59,430 nucleotides of DNA from Williamsia muralis NBRC 105860 (GCF_001598915.1 NZ_BDAP01000013.1:1-59430), one strand, 5' to 3'; shown: positions 15,673-24,414, numbered from the stretch's first letter. A program made the numbers and translations. The notes: generated by a model from the sequence alone, not told the origin.

Positions 15673-15754
15673 AGTTCCCCCTTCGAAGTTTGCAACCCAA
15701 GTGTTCCATTTGGGCCCGACACCCCTTCTACTGCTGGCCATATGCACAGGTAGA

Positions 15755-15805
15755 AGGTGGCTAGCCACCTAGTGTAGGCGATGGGCTGGTGGGTGGCAAG
15801 CCACC
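15755..15805. promoter_or_regulatory. two tandem GGTGGC-NN-GCCACC operators
   Basis: Two copies of the same 14-bp palindrome, GGTGGC-TA-GCCACC at 15756-15769 (16 bp counting flanks) and GGTGGC-AA-GCCACC at 15792-15805, have centres 36 bp apart. They lie between the divergent membrane gene and the RHH-like gene. The second would overlap the -35 area of a leaderless promoter (GATACT at 15810-15815, ATG at 15822). Confidence 0.7.
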
Positions 15806-15821
15806 GTGCGATACTGACTAC

Positions 15822-16004
15822 ATGCCCAGCCAGCACCGCTTTCCCGCGATCACGCCTCGGCCTGATCCGGAGTTGAAGCGTCGTGCGCAAATAGCTGTGG
15901 CACAGGTGGATTCAGATTTGAATGCGCATGTCATCGCGTTCTTGCGGTGGCTGGTGCATGACACCGATGAGTTGCCGGCGCGGCCCAAAGAGCGACCGGA
16001 ATGA
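15822..16004 (+). CDS. small ribbon-helix-helix-like regulator, 60 aa
   Basis: The product MPSQHRFPAITPRPDPELKR continues RAQIAVAQVDSDLNAHVIAF and LRWLVHDTDEL. The strand-like RFPAITPR followed by two helices, with N in the turn (DSDLNAHV) and a hydrophobic second helix, is typical of Arc/MetJ or HicB-type RHH DNA-binding proteins. No Shine-Dalgarno is present, but a GATACT -10-like element ends 6 nt before the ATG, as in leaderless mycobacterial genes. The twin palindromes upstream are the natural target, so autoregulation is likely. Family match is by eye. Confidence 0.6.
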   Translation: MPSQHRFPAITPRPDPELKRRAQIAVAQVDSDLNAHVIAFLRWLVHDTDELPARPKERPE

Positions 16005-16039
16005 TCTAGAGTCGTCGTTGCTGTCGATCACCCCGGAGT

Positions 16040-16057
16040 CGTGAGTCCGGACTCACG
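16040..16057. repeat. perfect 18-bp palindrome
   Basis: CGTGAGTCC and its complement join with no spacer. It lies 36 bp past the RHH-like gene and about 150 bp before the next plus-strand gene. Possible operator or recombination site; too tight to fold as an efficient terminator. Confidence 0.55.
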
Positions 16058-16209
16058 CTGACCAGCGGACGAGCACCCGCCTGTGATTCGGCCCAGGGAC
16101 CAAGAGACGTGCCCCGCCTCCATTGGCGGTCTTGGTTCCCCACCACATCCGTAACCGCTGAGCAGTGCACGACCCGTCCGGTGATAGTCCGGCGGTCTAT
16201 CCTTACGCC

Positions 16210-16821
16210 GTGGCGCCATCGACGAACGTTTGGATCAGCCGTGGTGTAGATCTCGATCGGGCCGTGGAGGTGGTCGCGGCGTCGCTCGCTGACGCCGGCG
16301 AGAACTATGAGCGGCGTGGGCTAGTTGTTCCCCGGAAGGGGGATCTTAGACACCCGAGTCCTGCTGTTGAGCGGTTCATCGCGAACGGCAATGTGGGCAG
16401 TAGCGGCAGTTTGTCGGTTAGAACGGGTGGTCCGGTACTCGCTCTCGCTCCGACCTTGGAGCTCCTGGCGGACGCGGTCGGATTGGCAGACGGCAACGCT
16501 CTCGGTGTGGTCGAGCACGTCAGCGGCGAGGTTGCCGGATGGGCTGCGGCAGTCGGAGCGATCGATCTGACCACGGGCGCGCCTGCGCCTGAGGTGAATC
16601 CTGCGTTGCGTGAAGCGTTCGAGTCGATCCACGACGCTGGAAACAACGGATACTCGGTGTCGGATTCCTCCCTGAGACAGCGCATCGACGAGGACCTGAC
16701 GCTGCTCGTCCAGGAAGGTGTGTCCTTCACGTTCCTGGCCGGCTATCTCGTCGGCCTCGGCGCTGGCGGGCATCGGCTCGACGGCTTGAAACGGATCTAC
16801 GCAAAATACAACGGTCAGTGA
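16210..16821 (+). CDS. hypothetical protein, 203 aa
   Basis: The frame opens at 16165, but the GTG at 16210 (VAPSTNVWISRGVDLDRAVE) is preceded at 6 nt by TATCCT and begins the region with protein-like composition. The C-terminal part (EAFESIHDAGNNGYSVSDSS, then RQRIDEDLTLLVQEGVSFTF) is helical. The protein is soluble and I do not recognise a family. It is convergent with the TIR gene, and its position beside that gene may hint at a defence or regulatory role. Confidence 0.5.
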   Translation: MAPSTNVWISRGVDLDRAVEVVAASLADAGENYERRGLVVPRKGDLRHPSPAVERFIANGNVGSSGSLSVRTGGPVLALAPTLELLADAVGLADGNALGVVEHVSGEVAGWAAAVGAIDLTTGAPAPEVNPALREAFESIHDAGNNGYSVSDSSLRQRIDEDLTLLVQEGVSFTFLAGYLVGLGAGGHRLDGLKRIYAKYNGQ

Positions 16822-16896
16822 CTCGTTGCGGTCCGGATAGGGCAGGTGGTGCGCGCTTCTGCCACGAGTGCGTCAGGGGGCCTCGTGGCGTACCTG

Positions 16897-17619
16897 TCAG
16901 AACCTGATCGCACTGTTGATCCGTAGACCGTCAGCACGGAGCTCAGCAACGAACTTACGCAGATCCTCGCGGGTGGAGCGAGCACCACGTCTGCTGAGCG
17001 TGTGCCCGTCGTTCTTTCGGTTGGGAGGCACGAGGCGTAGCGTCGTCTCGTTGTTCTTTTTTACTGTCCATCCTTGTGCCTCAGCGTTGGCACACAAAAG
17101 CTCGATTTCAAGCTCCAGGAGTCGGACGTCTCGGCCCGCCTGTGATTGGCCGTCCTCGACTCTGGGTCCATGTTTTTTGACCAGTTGGCCAATCTCAAGT
17201 GCCGCCGCGCTCACCGCTGCGTGAAAATTCCCATCTGGTCGTGCTGAGTATGGCAGCCGCGTGAGTCCCAGGATGTCCGACGGCAACTTCATGTCGCGGG
17301 TGGTGGACAAAAGATAGGTCCGACGCCGGCCGAGCGCCCCTAAGAAGAGTCCGAACTCGAGAATTATGTTGTCTCGCACTGAGGATGTTGTGTTGCCGCG
17401 GCTCGTCGTGACGTCGTCCGGAGAGGCTATGAGAACCGCAAAGTCCGAGCTCTGAGCGCGTTCTTCCAATGTCTCGAGTGCATACCCGCCCGCGTCGAAC
17501 ACGCCTAGGTCCCATACATCGACGTCACATATCTTGCGGTCCTCTAAGACGACCTGTAAGTAGTGTGCGACATCGCGACCTTCGACAGACGAGCCAATAA
17601 AGAGCTTGGGAAGGGTCAC
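16897..17619 (-). CDS. TIR-like (CAP12/Pycsar type) domain protein
   Basis: Residues 4-150 match the predicted nucleotide-binding TIR-like domain found in CBASS Cap12 and Pycsar effectors: PKLFIGSSVEGRDVAHYLQV, DVDVWDLGVFDAGGYALETL, SDFAVLIASPDD, VRDNIILEFGLFLGALGRRR and LPSDILGLTRLPY. The ILEFGLF Glu is the expected NADase catalytic position. The C-terminal 80 residues (after the Cys-containing helix ELLCANAEAQGWTVKK, then DLRKFVAELRADGLRI) are unknown and do not look like a STING domain. Such proteins deplete NAD+ upon phage infection. No cyclase is nearby, so it would act alone or answer to a host signal. The GTG start has a weak ribosome-binding site. Confidence 0.75.
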   Translation of the reverse strand: MTLPKLFIGSSVEGRDVAHYLQVVLEDRKICDVDVWDLGVFDAGGYALETLEERAQSSDFAVLIASPDDVTTSRGNTTSSVRDNIILEFGLFLGALGRRRTYLLSTTRDMKLPSDILGLTRLPYSARPDGNFHAAVSAAALEIGQLVKKHGPRVEDGQSQAGRDVRLLELEIELLCANAEAQGWTVKKNNETTLRLVPPNRKNDGHTLSRRGARSTREDLRKFVAELRADGLRINSAIRF

Positions 17620-17794
17620 GGCCAGCTACTTTACCGAGGTCCATTGGGGTCTGGGTGTCGGCACGTCAGTGCTCGACGATTGAAGGATCACCCGGTCGGT
17701 GGGTGGCCTGCTTCCGGCGTACGCAGCAATCAAATGGATGGCCGCGGGAGCGGGCGACAGCAGTTCCTGAGTGGGACGAAACCTGCCCACTACA

Positions 17795-18298
17795 TCACTG
17801 CAGATCATCGAGGTGTCGGTCGAGTGCGGCTTCCCACAGATCGATCTCGTAGGCACTAAATAGATGCAGAGTGTCCTCGGTGAGGATGTAGCCAACGTCT
17901 TTACTGGCGAGGACTTTGGCCCTGATGACTGGGTCGTCGACGCCGTCGGCGAGTCGATCGAGCATCGAGTCGAACGCATCGGCGGACATCGGCGTCGGCA
18001 CGGTGGCGTCCGGGTCGACCAGCAGCGGATCATTCGGCCCGGGTTCGCGGCCGAACCGCTCCACGAAGTCCCGCTGCAGCGCGGCGAAAACATCGGCCAT
18101 CTCCGCGGCCTGGGGATGCTCCGGAGACATCGCCAAGGTGATATCACCCGATGACGGGTCGACGTCTCGTTGGACGTAGTGCGGATCGCCGTGGCGCTCG
18201 AGGACCAGCCGTGCGTGTTCTTCGCGCCGGCGTTCGTCGGCCGCAAGCCGCGCTTTGCGGGCACGGTTCTTGTCGGTACGGGATCTACTCACAGACAT
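17795..18298 (-). CDS. hypothetical protein, 167 aa
   Basis: The N-terminus is strongly basic (MSVSRSRTDKNRARKARLAA), followed by VLERHGDPHYVQRDVDPSSG and an acidic, helical C-terminal half (AEMADVFAALQRDFVERFGR, then DAFDSMLDRLADGVDD). No catalytic motif is evident and no family is recognised. It lies 175 bp upstream of the TIR gene on the same strand and may be in the same transcript. The upstream 475-bp gap contains a perfect dyad. Confidence 0.55.
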   Translation of the reverse strand: MSVSRSRTDKNRARKARLAADERRREEHARLVLERHGDPHYVQRDVDPSSGDITLAMSPEHPQAAEMADVFAALQRDFVERFGREPGPNDPLLVDPDATVPTPMSADAFDSMLDRLADGVDDPVIRAKVLASKDVGYILTEDTLHLFSAYEIDLWEAALDRHLDDLQ

Positions 18299-18774
18299 GA
18301 TGTTATCAAGAGCGGACTTGAATAGTGCTCTCTCCCAGCACTTTTTAGCCTCTACTTGACATAATTACTATTATCGGCGTAACGGGTTGCGCTGCAATAC
18401 GTTTCGTCACCAGTGACGAAACGTACCCGTGATGGCCCCCGGACAGCTCGGTCTTCTATCGAGCGACGACAGGTCTCAGGGTCTGGATAAGTACCAATGT
18501 GGGGTTACGACAATCCGATCACGCCATCGAGCATCGCCTCAGTCAGGTTCGCACCGCGGGGTTCATGCCGCGCAGGTTCGTGCCCGAACCTCGGCGTCTC
18601 TTTCAGCTACGTCCAGCACGCTTGCGGACTGACCAACGGCGATAACCAGCGGGAACCGGTCGACCATCTGTTGCTGCGCCTGTTGGAGCACTTACTCCAT
18701 CCGCGCGGAGAGTTCATCAGTAACCGTCAAGCGATGACGCCGAAGGTGTCGTACCGGGCTGCCAAACTTGGGGA
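18299..18774. other. intergenic region with large dyad
   Basis: The region between divergent genes is 476 bp long. The first part (about 18300-18400) is AT-rich and probably holds the promoter of the 167-aa gene. A perfect dyad is centred at 18411. The rest has weak open frames without protein features. Confidence 0.5.
18398..18425. repeat. perfect 13-bp-arm dyad
   Basis: Left arm TACGTTTCGTCAC (18398-18410), 2-nt centre, right arm its exact complement (18413-18425). The GTTTC...GAAAC halves recall parS centromere sites, though the spacing differs. Candidates are a ParB-binding site, an operator for the 167-aa gene, or a recombination site. Confidence 0.6.
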
Positions 18775-19707
18775 ATGACCAAACAGCGGCCACCCCTAAC
18801 ATCGGAAAACGAAGCACTGGCAGGGATCGGTGATGTCAGCCGTCGTATCGACTCCCGCGCCCAACGTGGGCTATTGCTTCAACGGTGGGGTTTGGGTGGG
18901 ACACGCGTACAACCGGGTAGCAGCCTCGATCAGGACGATAACGACTTCGCCCCCGAACTCAACTACAAAAACCTCGTCAGCAGCACTGCGCTGTTCCCCG
19001 CAATGGCAGCAACAGACAGTCTCGCCATCGCATGCACCAACGCCGGCGAACGACGTGACAGTCGGAATCTGCACACGGTCGCCAACCTCACCCTCTGCCG
19101 TGCAGCACTTGAGTCCGCCTCCCGCACAATTTGGCTGCTGTCCCCCACTGATCGTGAGGAACGCCGCAAACGATGCCTCGCAATCACCAAACACGAACTA
19201 GGTCAACAGAAGTACTTTGTCGGACAACTTGAGACTGAAAATGACGAGGGCAAAAGCCGCTATACCAACACAGATTACAACCCTCTGCTCGCGCACAAAA
19301 AGGACTTCGACGAGCGGCTTGCGTATTTAGACGCTATATCCGGCCTACCCGGAATTCAATTCCGCCCGATCATCACGGCCGCAGCCGACTGGATTGAACA
19401 GAACGTCCCGGCTCACGACCGGGGCGAAATTGCGAATCGCAATCTAACCCATGGAATGAAACTGTCTTACAGCCTCGGATCAAGCACCACCCATGGTATG
19501 AAATGGTTGACGGACTATCTCGGCGACCAACGAAATATCATGGGCATGATCGCCGACGGACTGGCGGCCTCGGTCAACATGACCGAATGTGCAGTCGCTC
19601 TGTTTGAAGCGCAGGCTAGCATCCCCCGTACCGCTGGCCGTGGCCACCCTTACCCCGAGCGGCTACGTTCGACCGTCTCCAAGTGGTCAAGAATGTATTC
19701 GGCCTAG
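18775..19707 (+). CDS. hypothetical helical protein, 310 aa
   Basis: The protein is helical and soluble. RAALESASRTIWLLSPTDRE (about 111-130) and RNLTHGMKLSYSLGSSTTHG later in the chain resemble parts of the 335-aa protein at 90-1097. The R-x3-H in RNLTH might be a HEPN-like catalytic pair, but this is speculative. The start ATG overlaps a GGGG run too close to serve as a good ribosome-binding site; internal ATGs are alternatives. It is convergent with hsdR, so it may belong to the restriction/defence block. Confidence 0.55.
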   Translation: MTKQRPPLTSENEALAGIGDVSRRIDSRAQRGLLLQRWGLGGTRVQPGSSLDQDDNDFAPELNYKNLVSSTALFPAMAATDSLAIACTNAGERRDSRNLHTVANLTLCRAALESASRTIWLLSPTDREERRKRCLAITKHELGQQKYFVGQLETENDEGKSRYTNTDYNPLLAHKKDFDERLAYLDAISGLPGIQFRPIITAAADWIEQNVPAHDRGEIANRNLTHGMKLSYSLGSSTTHGMKWLTDYLGDQRNIMGMIADGLAASVNMTECAVALFEAQASIPRTAGRGHPYPERLRSTVSKWSRMYSA

Positions 19708-19766
19708 GCGCGAGAACACCCTGCTTTTGGTTCATTTAGGGCGGCGGGGCTCCGACAGCTGACCAC

Positions 19767-22700
19767 TCACACATCCGATCCCTGATCGATTGCTGCCTCG
19801 TAGAAGGCGTCCGCGAGCGCCATGATGACAGCACTGATGCCCGGGCCGTCGCTGAAGAAGTAGTCGGCCATGGTGTTGTGAGCATCTTGATTGTCGACGA
19901 CGGCCTCGGTGACCGCCGCCTGGAAGTCCTGAGACTCGACGAACTGCTTCTTCGAGTTCACTCGTGTCTGATTGACCAAGTCCGGATTGGTCAACAGCTG
20001 GACCACCAGCCCCTGTACGAACTCACGGACCTGGGCCGCGGAGAACGCCTCGGCTCCGAACAGGTCGTTCATCTTGTCGATGACAACCTGCAGGGCAACG
20101 TATTTGGGATCTTTTCGGCTGCCGGTGCCGGCGGAGCCGATGCCTTTGAGCTCACCCTCGCCGGTCAGCGAGATGTCGACCGAGCCGACCTTGGTGTGCT
20201 TGACCCCGACCAACACCACGTCGGACAGGTCCACCTCCGCTGCCCACGACGAGTCCGCGATGAGCTTGTCGAGCAACCGCAAGAAGATCGACAGCATCTC
20301 CATGAACGGGTCGCCGTAGTCGACGATCTGGCTCATGAAGTCATACAGCCGGACGTAGGTGGCGACGTCCTTGCGGAAGAGATCGAGAGTGTTCAGCGCA
20401 ACAGTGTCGCCGGCCTGAATCGCTGCCGCGTAGCGGCGAGCGAAATCATCCTTGGCCGGTCTCATCGCCGCCGACAGCGCGCTGTTGCCCTTCCGGGTGA
20501 CCCATAGCTCAGCGACCTCACGGACCTGCTCAGGCGTGTACATCCCCGCCTGCGCAAGCTTGGTCGCCAGGTGCGCGACGACGTACGGGTCGGTCTCGGT
20601 CTCCAACGTGGCGCCCGCGAAGTACGGCTCGAACGAGCTCCGAATGTCCTCGGGTTCGTTCACGAAGTCGATTACAAACGTCTTGCGCTTGCGTTCTCCG
20701 CCCGCCGTGCGGTGGGTGCGGTTGAGCCGGGACAACGTCTGTACCGCCGTGACTCCGGAAAGCTTCTTGTCGACGTACATCGCGGTGAGCAGTGGCTGAT
20801 CGAATCCGGTCTGGAACTTGTTGGCGACCAGCATGATCTTGTAGGTCGTACCCTTGAAGGCTGCGGCCAGGTCGGAGCCGGCACCGGGGTTGAGGTTGGC
20901 TTCGGTGAACTCGTCGTCCTTGCTCGGCTGCTGCCCCCACTCCGGCGTCCAGGTCTCGTCTTGGTCCATCGTCACCGACCCCGAGAACGCCACCAGGGTG
21001 CGGTAGTTGTACGAGGCATCCTCGGCTGTCCGCTTGGCGATGTAGGCGTCAATCGCCTTCTTGTACTTAACCGCGGCCTTGCGAGAGTCGGTCACGACCA
21101 TCGCCTTGGCTCGGCCCTCGAGCAGGTGCGCGACGTTGGCGTGGAAGTGTTCCACGATGATCTGAACCTTCTGGCTGATGTTGGTGGGGTGCAGCCGCAC
21201 CCACCGCATCAAGCCCTTACGTGCGGCGGACTCCTCCACATCGCCGCCGTCGCCGCTTTCGGCTTTGCCGGCGATTTTCAAGGCGGTGTCGTAGGACTGG
21301 TAGCCCTTGAGCACGTCGAGGATGTACTCCTCCTCGATGGCCTGGCGCATCGAGTACAGATGGAACCTGACCTTTTTGCCATCGGGGCCCTGGCGGCCGA
21401 AGAGTTCTACGGTCTTGTTCTTGGGTGTCGCAGTGAACGCGAGGAAAGAGATGTTGTCCGACTCGGAGCGCTCCGCCATCTCCGCGGCCAGGATCGTCTC
21501 GACGTCGACGTCGGCGCCTTCCTCGATTTCCTTGGCCTCCTCGGCGGTCAGCACCGCTTTGAGCTTGGAGGAGATCTGACCGGACTGTGACGAATGCGCC
21601 TCGTCGGCGATGACCGCGAACCGCCGGCCCTTGAGCGAGGAATCCTTGCGGATCTCATCGAGCGCGAACGGGAAGGTCTGCACTGTCACCGCGATTATTA
21701 GCTCTTTGTTCTTGAGCGCCGTTGCCAGCAACCCGGATTTCGACTTCGCGCCCGCTTTGCGGACGTCTTCCGGGCTGATCGTGGCCACGATCTTGCCGGA
21801 CCCGTCGATCTGTCGTATCGCGTCCTGCAGTTGCCCATCGAGCACGGTGCGGTCCACCACGACGATCACCGAGTCGAAGACCTTCTTGGCGTCCACGTGC
21901 AGCCGCGCGAGGCGGTGCGCGGTCCAGGCGATGGTGTTGGTCTTGCCCGATCCTGCGGAGTGCTCGATCAGGTAGCGCTTGCCCACCCCTTCCTCGCGGA
22001 CTGCGGCCACCACGTTGGTCACTGCCTCCCACTGGTGGAATCGAGGGAACAGCATGCTGGTGCGGCGCAGCGACGTTCCGGTCGCCACGTCCCATTCCTG
22101 CTTGGTCTCCACGAGCATGAGCCGGCCGATGATGTTGAGCCAGGCGTCTTTGTCCCAGACCCGCTCCCACAGGTACGCCGTGGCCGACCGCCCGGCCTCG
22201 GGCGGCGGGTTCCCCGCGCCGTCTTTGTGGCCGACGTTGAACGGCAGAAAGTGCGTCTTCGGGCCTTCGAGCCGGGTGGTCATCGCGGCAAGGTCGTTGG
22301 AGACCGCGAAGTGAACCAGCGCCCGGTGCCCGAACGAGAGCAGCGGCTCCGGGCGCCCGTTGGTCATGGGGCCCCGGTCCATGCGGTATTGGTTGGTGGC
22401 GTCGTCAAGGGATTGCGTGAAGTCGGTCTTGAGTTCGACGGTGGCGACCGGAAGGCCGCTAATGAAGAAGACGAGGTCGATGCTGCGCTGGTCGGCGGTG
22501 GAGAAATGGACCTGCCGCATCACCCGTACCCGCATCGCGGCGTACTGCTCGTTGGTGGTGGCGTTCAGGCTGGTCTCGGGGCGGAACTGCGCGATTTTGA
22601 GCCGGCCGCCGCCGATGTACTGCACGCCGTTGCGCAGAATGTTCAGCGTCCCGCCGCCGTGCTCGAGGGGCTTATCGAGGGCTGCGGTCAGCACGTCGAG

Positions 22701-22904
22701 GAACTTGGCTTGCGACCCGGCAGCTTTCAGTGCCTTCTCGTAGGCCACCTGCTGGGTCTCCCGCAGCCACGCGAACAAGTCCTCGGGGAACAGCGCCCGC
22801 TCGCGGTCATAGCCAGTGTCTTTGGTCGAATACAGCCAGCCATGGGCATCCAGGTAGGCACAGATCTCAGACTCGAACACAACCTCGTGGTGATCGGCCA
22901 TCAC
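19767..22904 (-). CDS. hsdR: type I restriction enzyme R subunit
   Basis: The protein is full length (1045 aa). The N-terminal PD-(D/E)xK nuclease shows D143 (SIDLVFF) and E157/K159 (VELK). The SF2 translocase follows: Walker A SAGSGKT (316-322), motif II DEAH (434-437), motif III TAT (491-493) and later GFDQPLLT and SRLNRTHR. HsdR drives ATP-dependent translocation and cleavage, but only as part of an R2M2S complex. Its start overlaps the stop of the hsdS chimera, so the two are coupled. No hsdM is present in the window, so it is inactive unless a host M subunit and a working S subunit are supplied. Confidence 0.93.
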   Translation of the reverse strand: MMADHHEVVFESEICAYLDAHGWLYSTKDTGYDRERALFPEDLFAWLRETQQVAYEKALKAAGSQAKFLDVLTAALDKPLEHGGGTLNILRNGVQYIGGGRLKIAQFRPETSLNATTNEQYAAMRVRVMRQVHFSTADQRSIDLVFFISGLPVATVELKTDFTQSLDDATNQYRMDRGPMTNGRPEPLLSFGHRALVHFAVSNDLAAMTTRLEGPKTHFLPFNVGHKDGAGNPPPEAGRSATAYLWERVWDKDAWLNIIGRLMLVETKQEWDVATGTSLRRTSMLFPRFHQWEAVTNVVAAVREEGVGKRYLIEHSAGSGKTNTIAWTAHRLARLHVDAKKVFDSVIVVVDRTVLDGQLQDAIRQIDGSGKIVATISPEDVRKAGAKSKSGLLATALKNKELIIAVTVQTFPFALDEIRKDSSLKGRRFAVIADEAHSSQSGQISSKLKAVLTAEEAKEIEEGADVDVETILAAEMAERSESDNISFLAFTATPKNKTVELFGRQGPDGKKVRFHLYSMRQAIEEEYILDVLKGYQSYDTALKIAGKAESGDGGDVEESAARKGLMRWVRLHPTNISQKVQIIVEHFHANVAHLLEGRAKAMVVTDSRKAAVKYKKAIDAYIAKRTAEDASYNYRTLVAFSGSVTMDQDETWTPEWGQQPSKDDEFTEANLNPGAGSDLAAAFKGTTYKIMLVANKFQTGFDQPLLTAMYVDKKLSGVTAVQTLSRLNRTHRTAGGERKRKTFVIDFVNEPEDIRSSFEPYFAGATLETETDPYVVAHLATKLAQAGMYTPEQVREVAELWVTRKGNSALSAAMRPAKDDFARRYAAAIQAGDTVALNTLDLFRKDVATYVRLYDFMSQIVDYGDPFMEMLSIFLRLLDKLIADSSWAAEVDLSDVVLVGVKHTKVGSVDISLTGEGELKGIGSAGTGSRKDPKYVALQVVIDKMNDLFGAEAFSAAQVREFVQGLVVQLLTNPDLVNQTRVNSKKQFVESQDFQAAVTEAVVDNQDAHNTMADYFFSDGPGISAVIMALADAFYEAAIDQGSDV

Positions 22905-24340
22905 ACCATCTCCCGTACATCGAATTGCCCCGTGACCGCGGCCGTGATCAGCGCCGCGCGGCGTTCGCGAGCGAGTTCGATAAAGTGCTCCGATTCCGCG
23001 ATGAGAGTGTCGACTTTCGAGGTCTGCTGATCCAAGTAAGCTACAACATCGAGCTGCTCACCAAGCGGCGGAATTGGAAGCTCGAGGCGCGCGAGGTTAC
23101 CGACCGATAGCCGTGGCAGACCAGCGCCTCGCATCATGGAGGCCGCCTGCTCCCGCGCCGTCTTGGATGCGAAGACGTAAGCGAGGTACTTGGATACGAT
23201 CCGTTCACGATCCGGAGAGATAATTACCAGTGATGACGCGACAACAAATTGGTGCGTGCCACGAACCACAGCCGTCTCACCAACAGTGCCATCCTTCGAA
23301 AACAGCACATCACCATCGTATGGTTGGCAGCCAGTCTTGACCATGTATTCGTACGTGTCTCGAGTTGTCTTCAACGCGCCTTCGAAGTCGATAGATCCAC
23401 CGTCTAGATCCCGCGTCGATACGAAATCGAACTCCCCGCCATCTGTGTCAGGGGAGATATGAGCGCCGTCAGTTACGCGTGTCGCAACGGATTTGACACG
23501 CGCTCGCCCCCAACCGACCGGAAGGCTTGGGTACCAACCGCTTTTGCTGGCAACCCGATTCGTCGTCGAGGCACCTTCCACAGTCTCGGTGATCACCGCA
23601 AGGCGTCGCTCGCGGAGCATCTCGATCAGGCGCTGCTGCTCCTCGATGAGCGTGTCGATGCGGGCGGTCTCGCGGTCGAGGTAGTCAGCAATAGCGTGCT
23701 GCTCTGAAAGGGGCGGTACCGGTATCGATAGCACATTTATCTGCGCCGTTCCGATGCCTGGCTGCGCGGCCGCTTGAGAGTACTGGCCGAATGAGTAGCC
23801 GGTGACTGCAACCTTGATCTGTGCGGTCTCAAAGCGTGACAGCTCATGTTGGAGGGTGCGTGCCACCATGGCCCGGTCGGCCATGTCACCGTCGATACCG
23901 ACCAGCCCGACAGCTACACCACGGTCATTCGGCGACACCATCTGTTCCCCACCGACGTCGTAGGGACTAGTCACCTCGCGCGCACCCTCCACCGAGCGAG
24001 CTGCCGCGACCGCCTGGTCGACAACCTGACGGAACTCAGGGCTATCCACAGACACGCCGGCACCGTCGTAGACGATGACATCCTGCTCGGCTCCCAACTG
24101 AGGAAAATGCTGCGCCAAGACCGCGTCGACGTGTTCGGACTCAGACCCGGCAATCCCGAAATCCATTGCCGTCAAGCGCCGCTCCAATGGCGCAAACGCC
24201 ATGGCGCAGACCACGATGATCAACGCCCAGCTCACCAGGACCGGCCACCGCCGCCGGCTCACCCATCTGCCCCACCGAGACAACACCGAGCCAGGGGCTA
24301 GACCGATGCGTGGCCGCGTCGCCACTGTGACTTTCACCAT
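22901..24340 (-). CDS. in-frame chimera: MmpL N-terminus fused to HsdS C-terminal part
   Basis: Residues 1 to about 182 are the start of an MmpL/RND lipid transporter: WGRWVSRRRWPVLVSWALI with its first membrane helix, then the periplasmic segment with FGIAGSESEHVDAVLAQHFP and VGIDGDMADRAMVARTL. From about residue 183 the protein is HsdS: end of the first target domain (QAAAQPGIGTAQINVLSIPV), the conserved PPLSEQHAIADYLDRETARI spacer, a complete second target domain, and PPLGEQLDVVAYLDQQTSKV. The junction lies near 23790-23800. HsdS normally has two target domains; half is lost along with hsdM. The MmpL promoter and start are retained beside cmtR. This looks like a deletion or recombination join. 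The product would be a membrane-targeted, non-functional S fragment; its translation may still feed hsdR. Confidence 0.85.
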   Translation of the reverse strand: MVKVTVATRPRIGLAPGSVLSRWGRWVSRRRWPVLVSWALIIVVCAMAFAPLERRLTAMDFGIAGSESEHVDAVLAQHFPQLGAEQDVIVYDGAGVSVDSPEFRQVVDQAVAAARSVEGAREVTSPYDVGGEQMVSPNDRGVAVGLVGIDGDMADRAMVARTLQHELSRFETAQIKVAVTGYSFGQYSQAAAQPGIGTAQINVLSIPVPPLSEQHAIADYLDRETARIDTLIEEQQRLIEMLRERRLAVITETVEGASTTNRVASKSGWYPSLPVGWGRARVKSVATRVTDGAHISPDTDGGEFDFVSTRDLDGGSIDFEGALKTTRDTYEYMVKTGCQPYDGDVLFSKDGTVGETAVVRGTHQFVVASSLVIISPDRERIVSKYLAYVFASKTAREQAASMMRGAGLPRLSVGNLARLELPIPPLGEQLDVVAYLDQQTSKVDTLIAESEHFIELARERRAALITAAVTGQFDVREMV

Positions 24341-24363
24341 ATTCGGACGATAACATCGAATAT
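24339..24363. promoter_or_regulatory. ATATTCG-N11-CGAATAT operator between mmpL' and cmtR
   Basis: A perfect 7-bp inverted repeat (24339-24345 and 24357-24363) overlaps the start codon of the MmpL fragment and lies 50 bp upstream of the CmtR-like gene. It is a likely binding site for that ArsR-family sensor. A TATCAT -10-like box (24403-24408) ends 6 nt before the cmtR ATG, suggesting a leaderless transcript. Confidence 0.6.
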
Positions 24364-24414
24364 CAACGATGAATAGACCTTTTGAAGATCGGTGACAACG
24401 GCTATCATCGTCGC

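Noticed and set aside
18361-18380. TTACTATTATCGG as a BlaI-like site
   Set aside because: Right half-site missing.
22901-24340. Chimeric ORF as a natural membrane-bound HsdS
   Set aside because: The N-terminal part is a plain MmpL start cut in mid-domain, and the S part lacks its own beginning, so an accidental join is the simpler reading.
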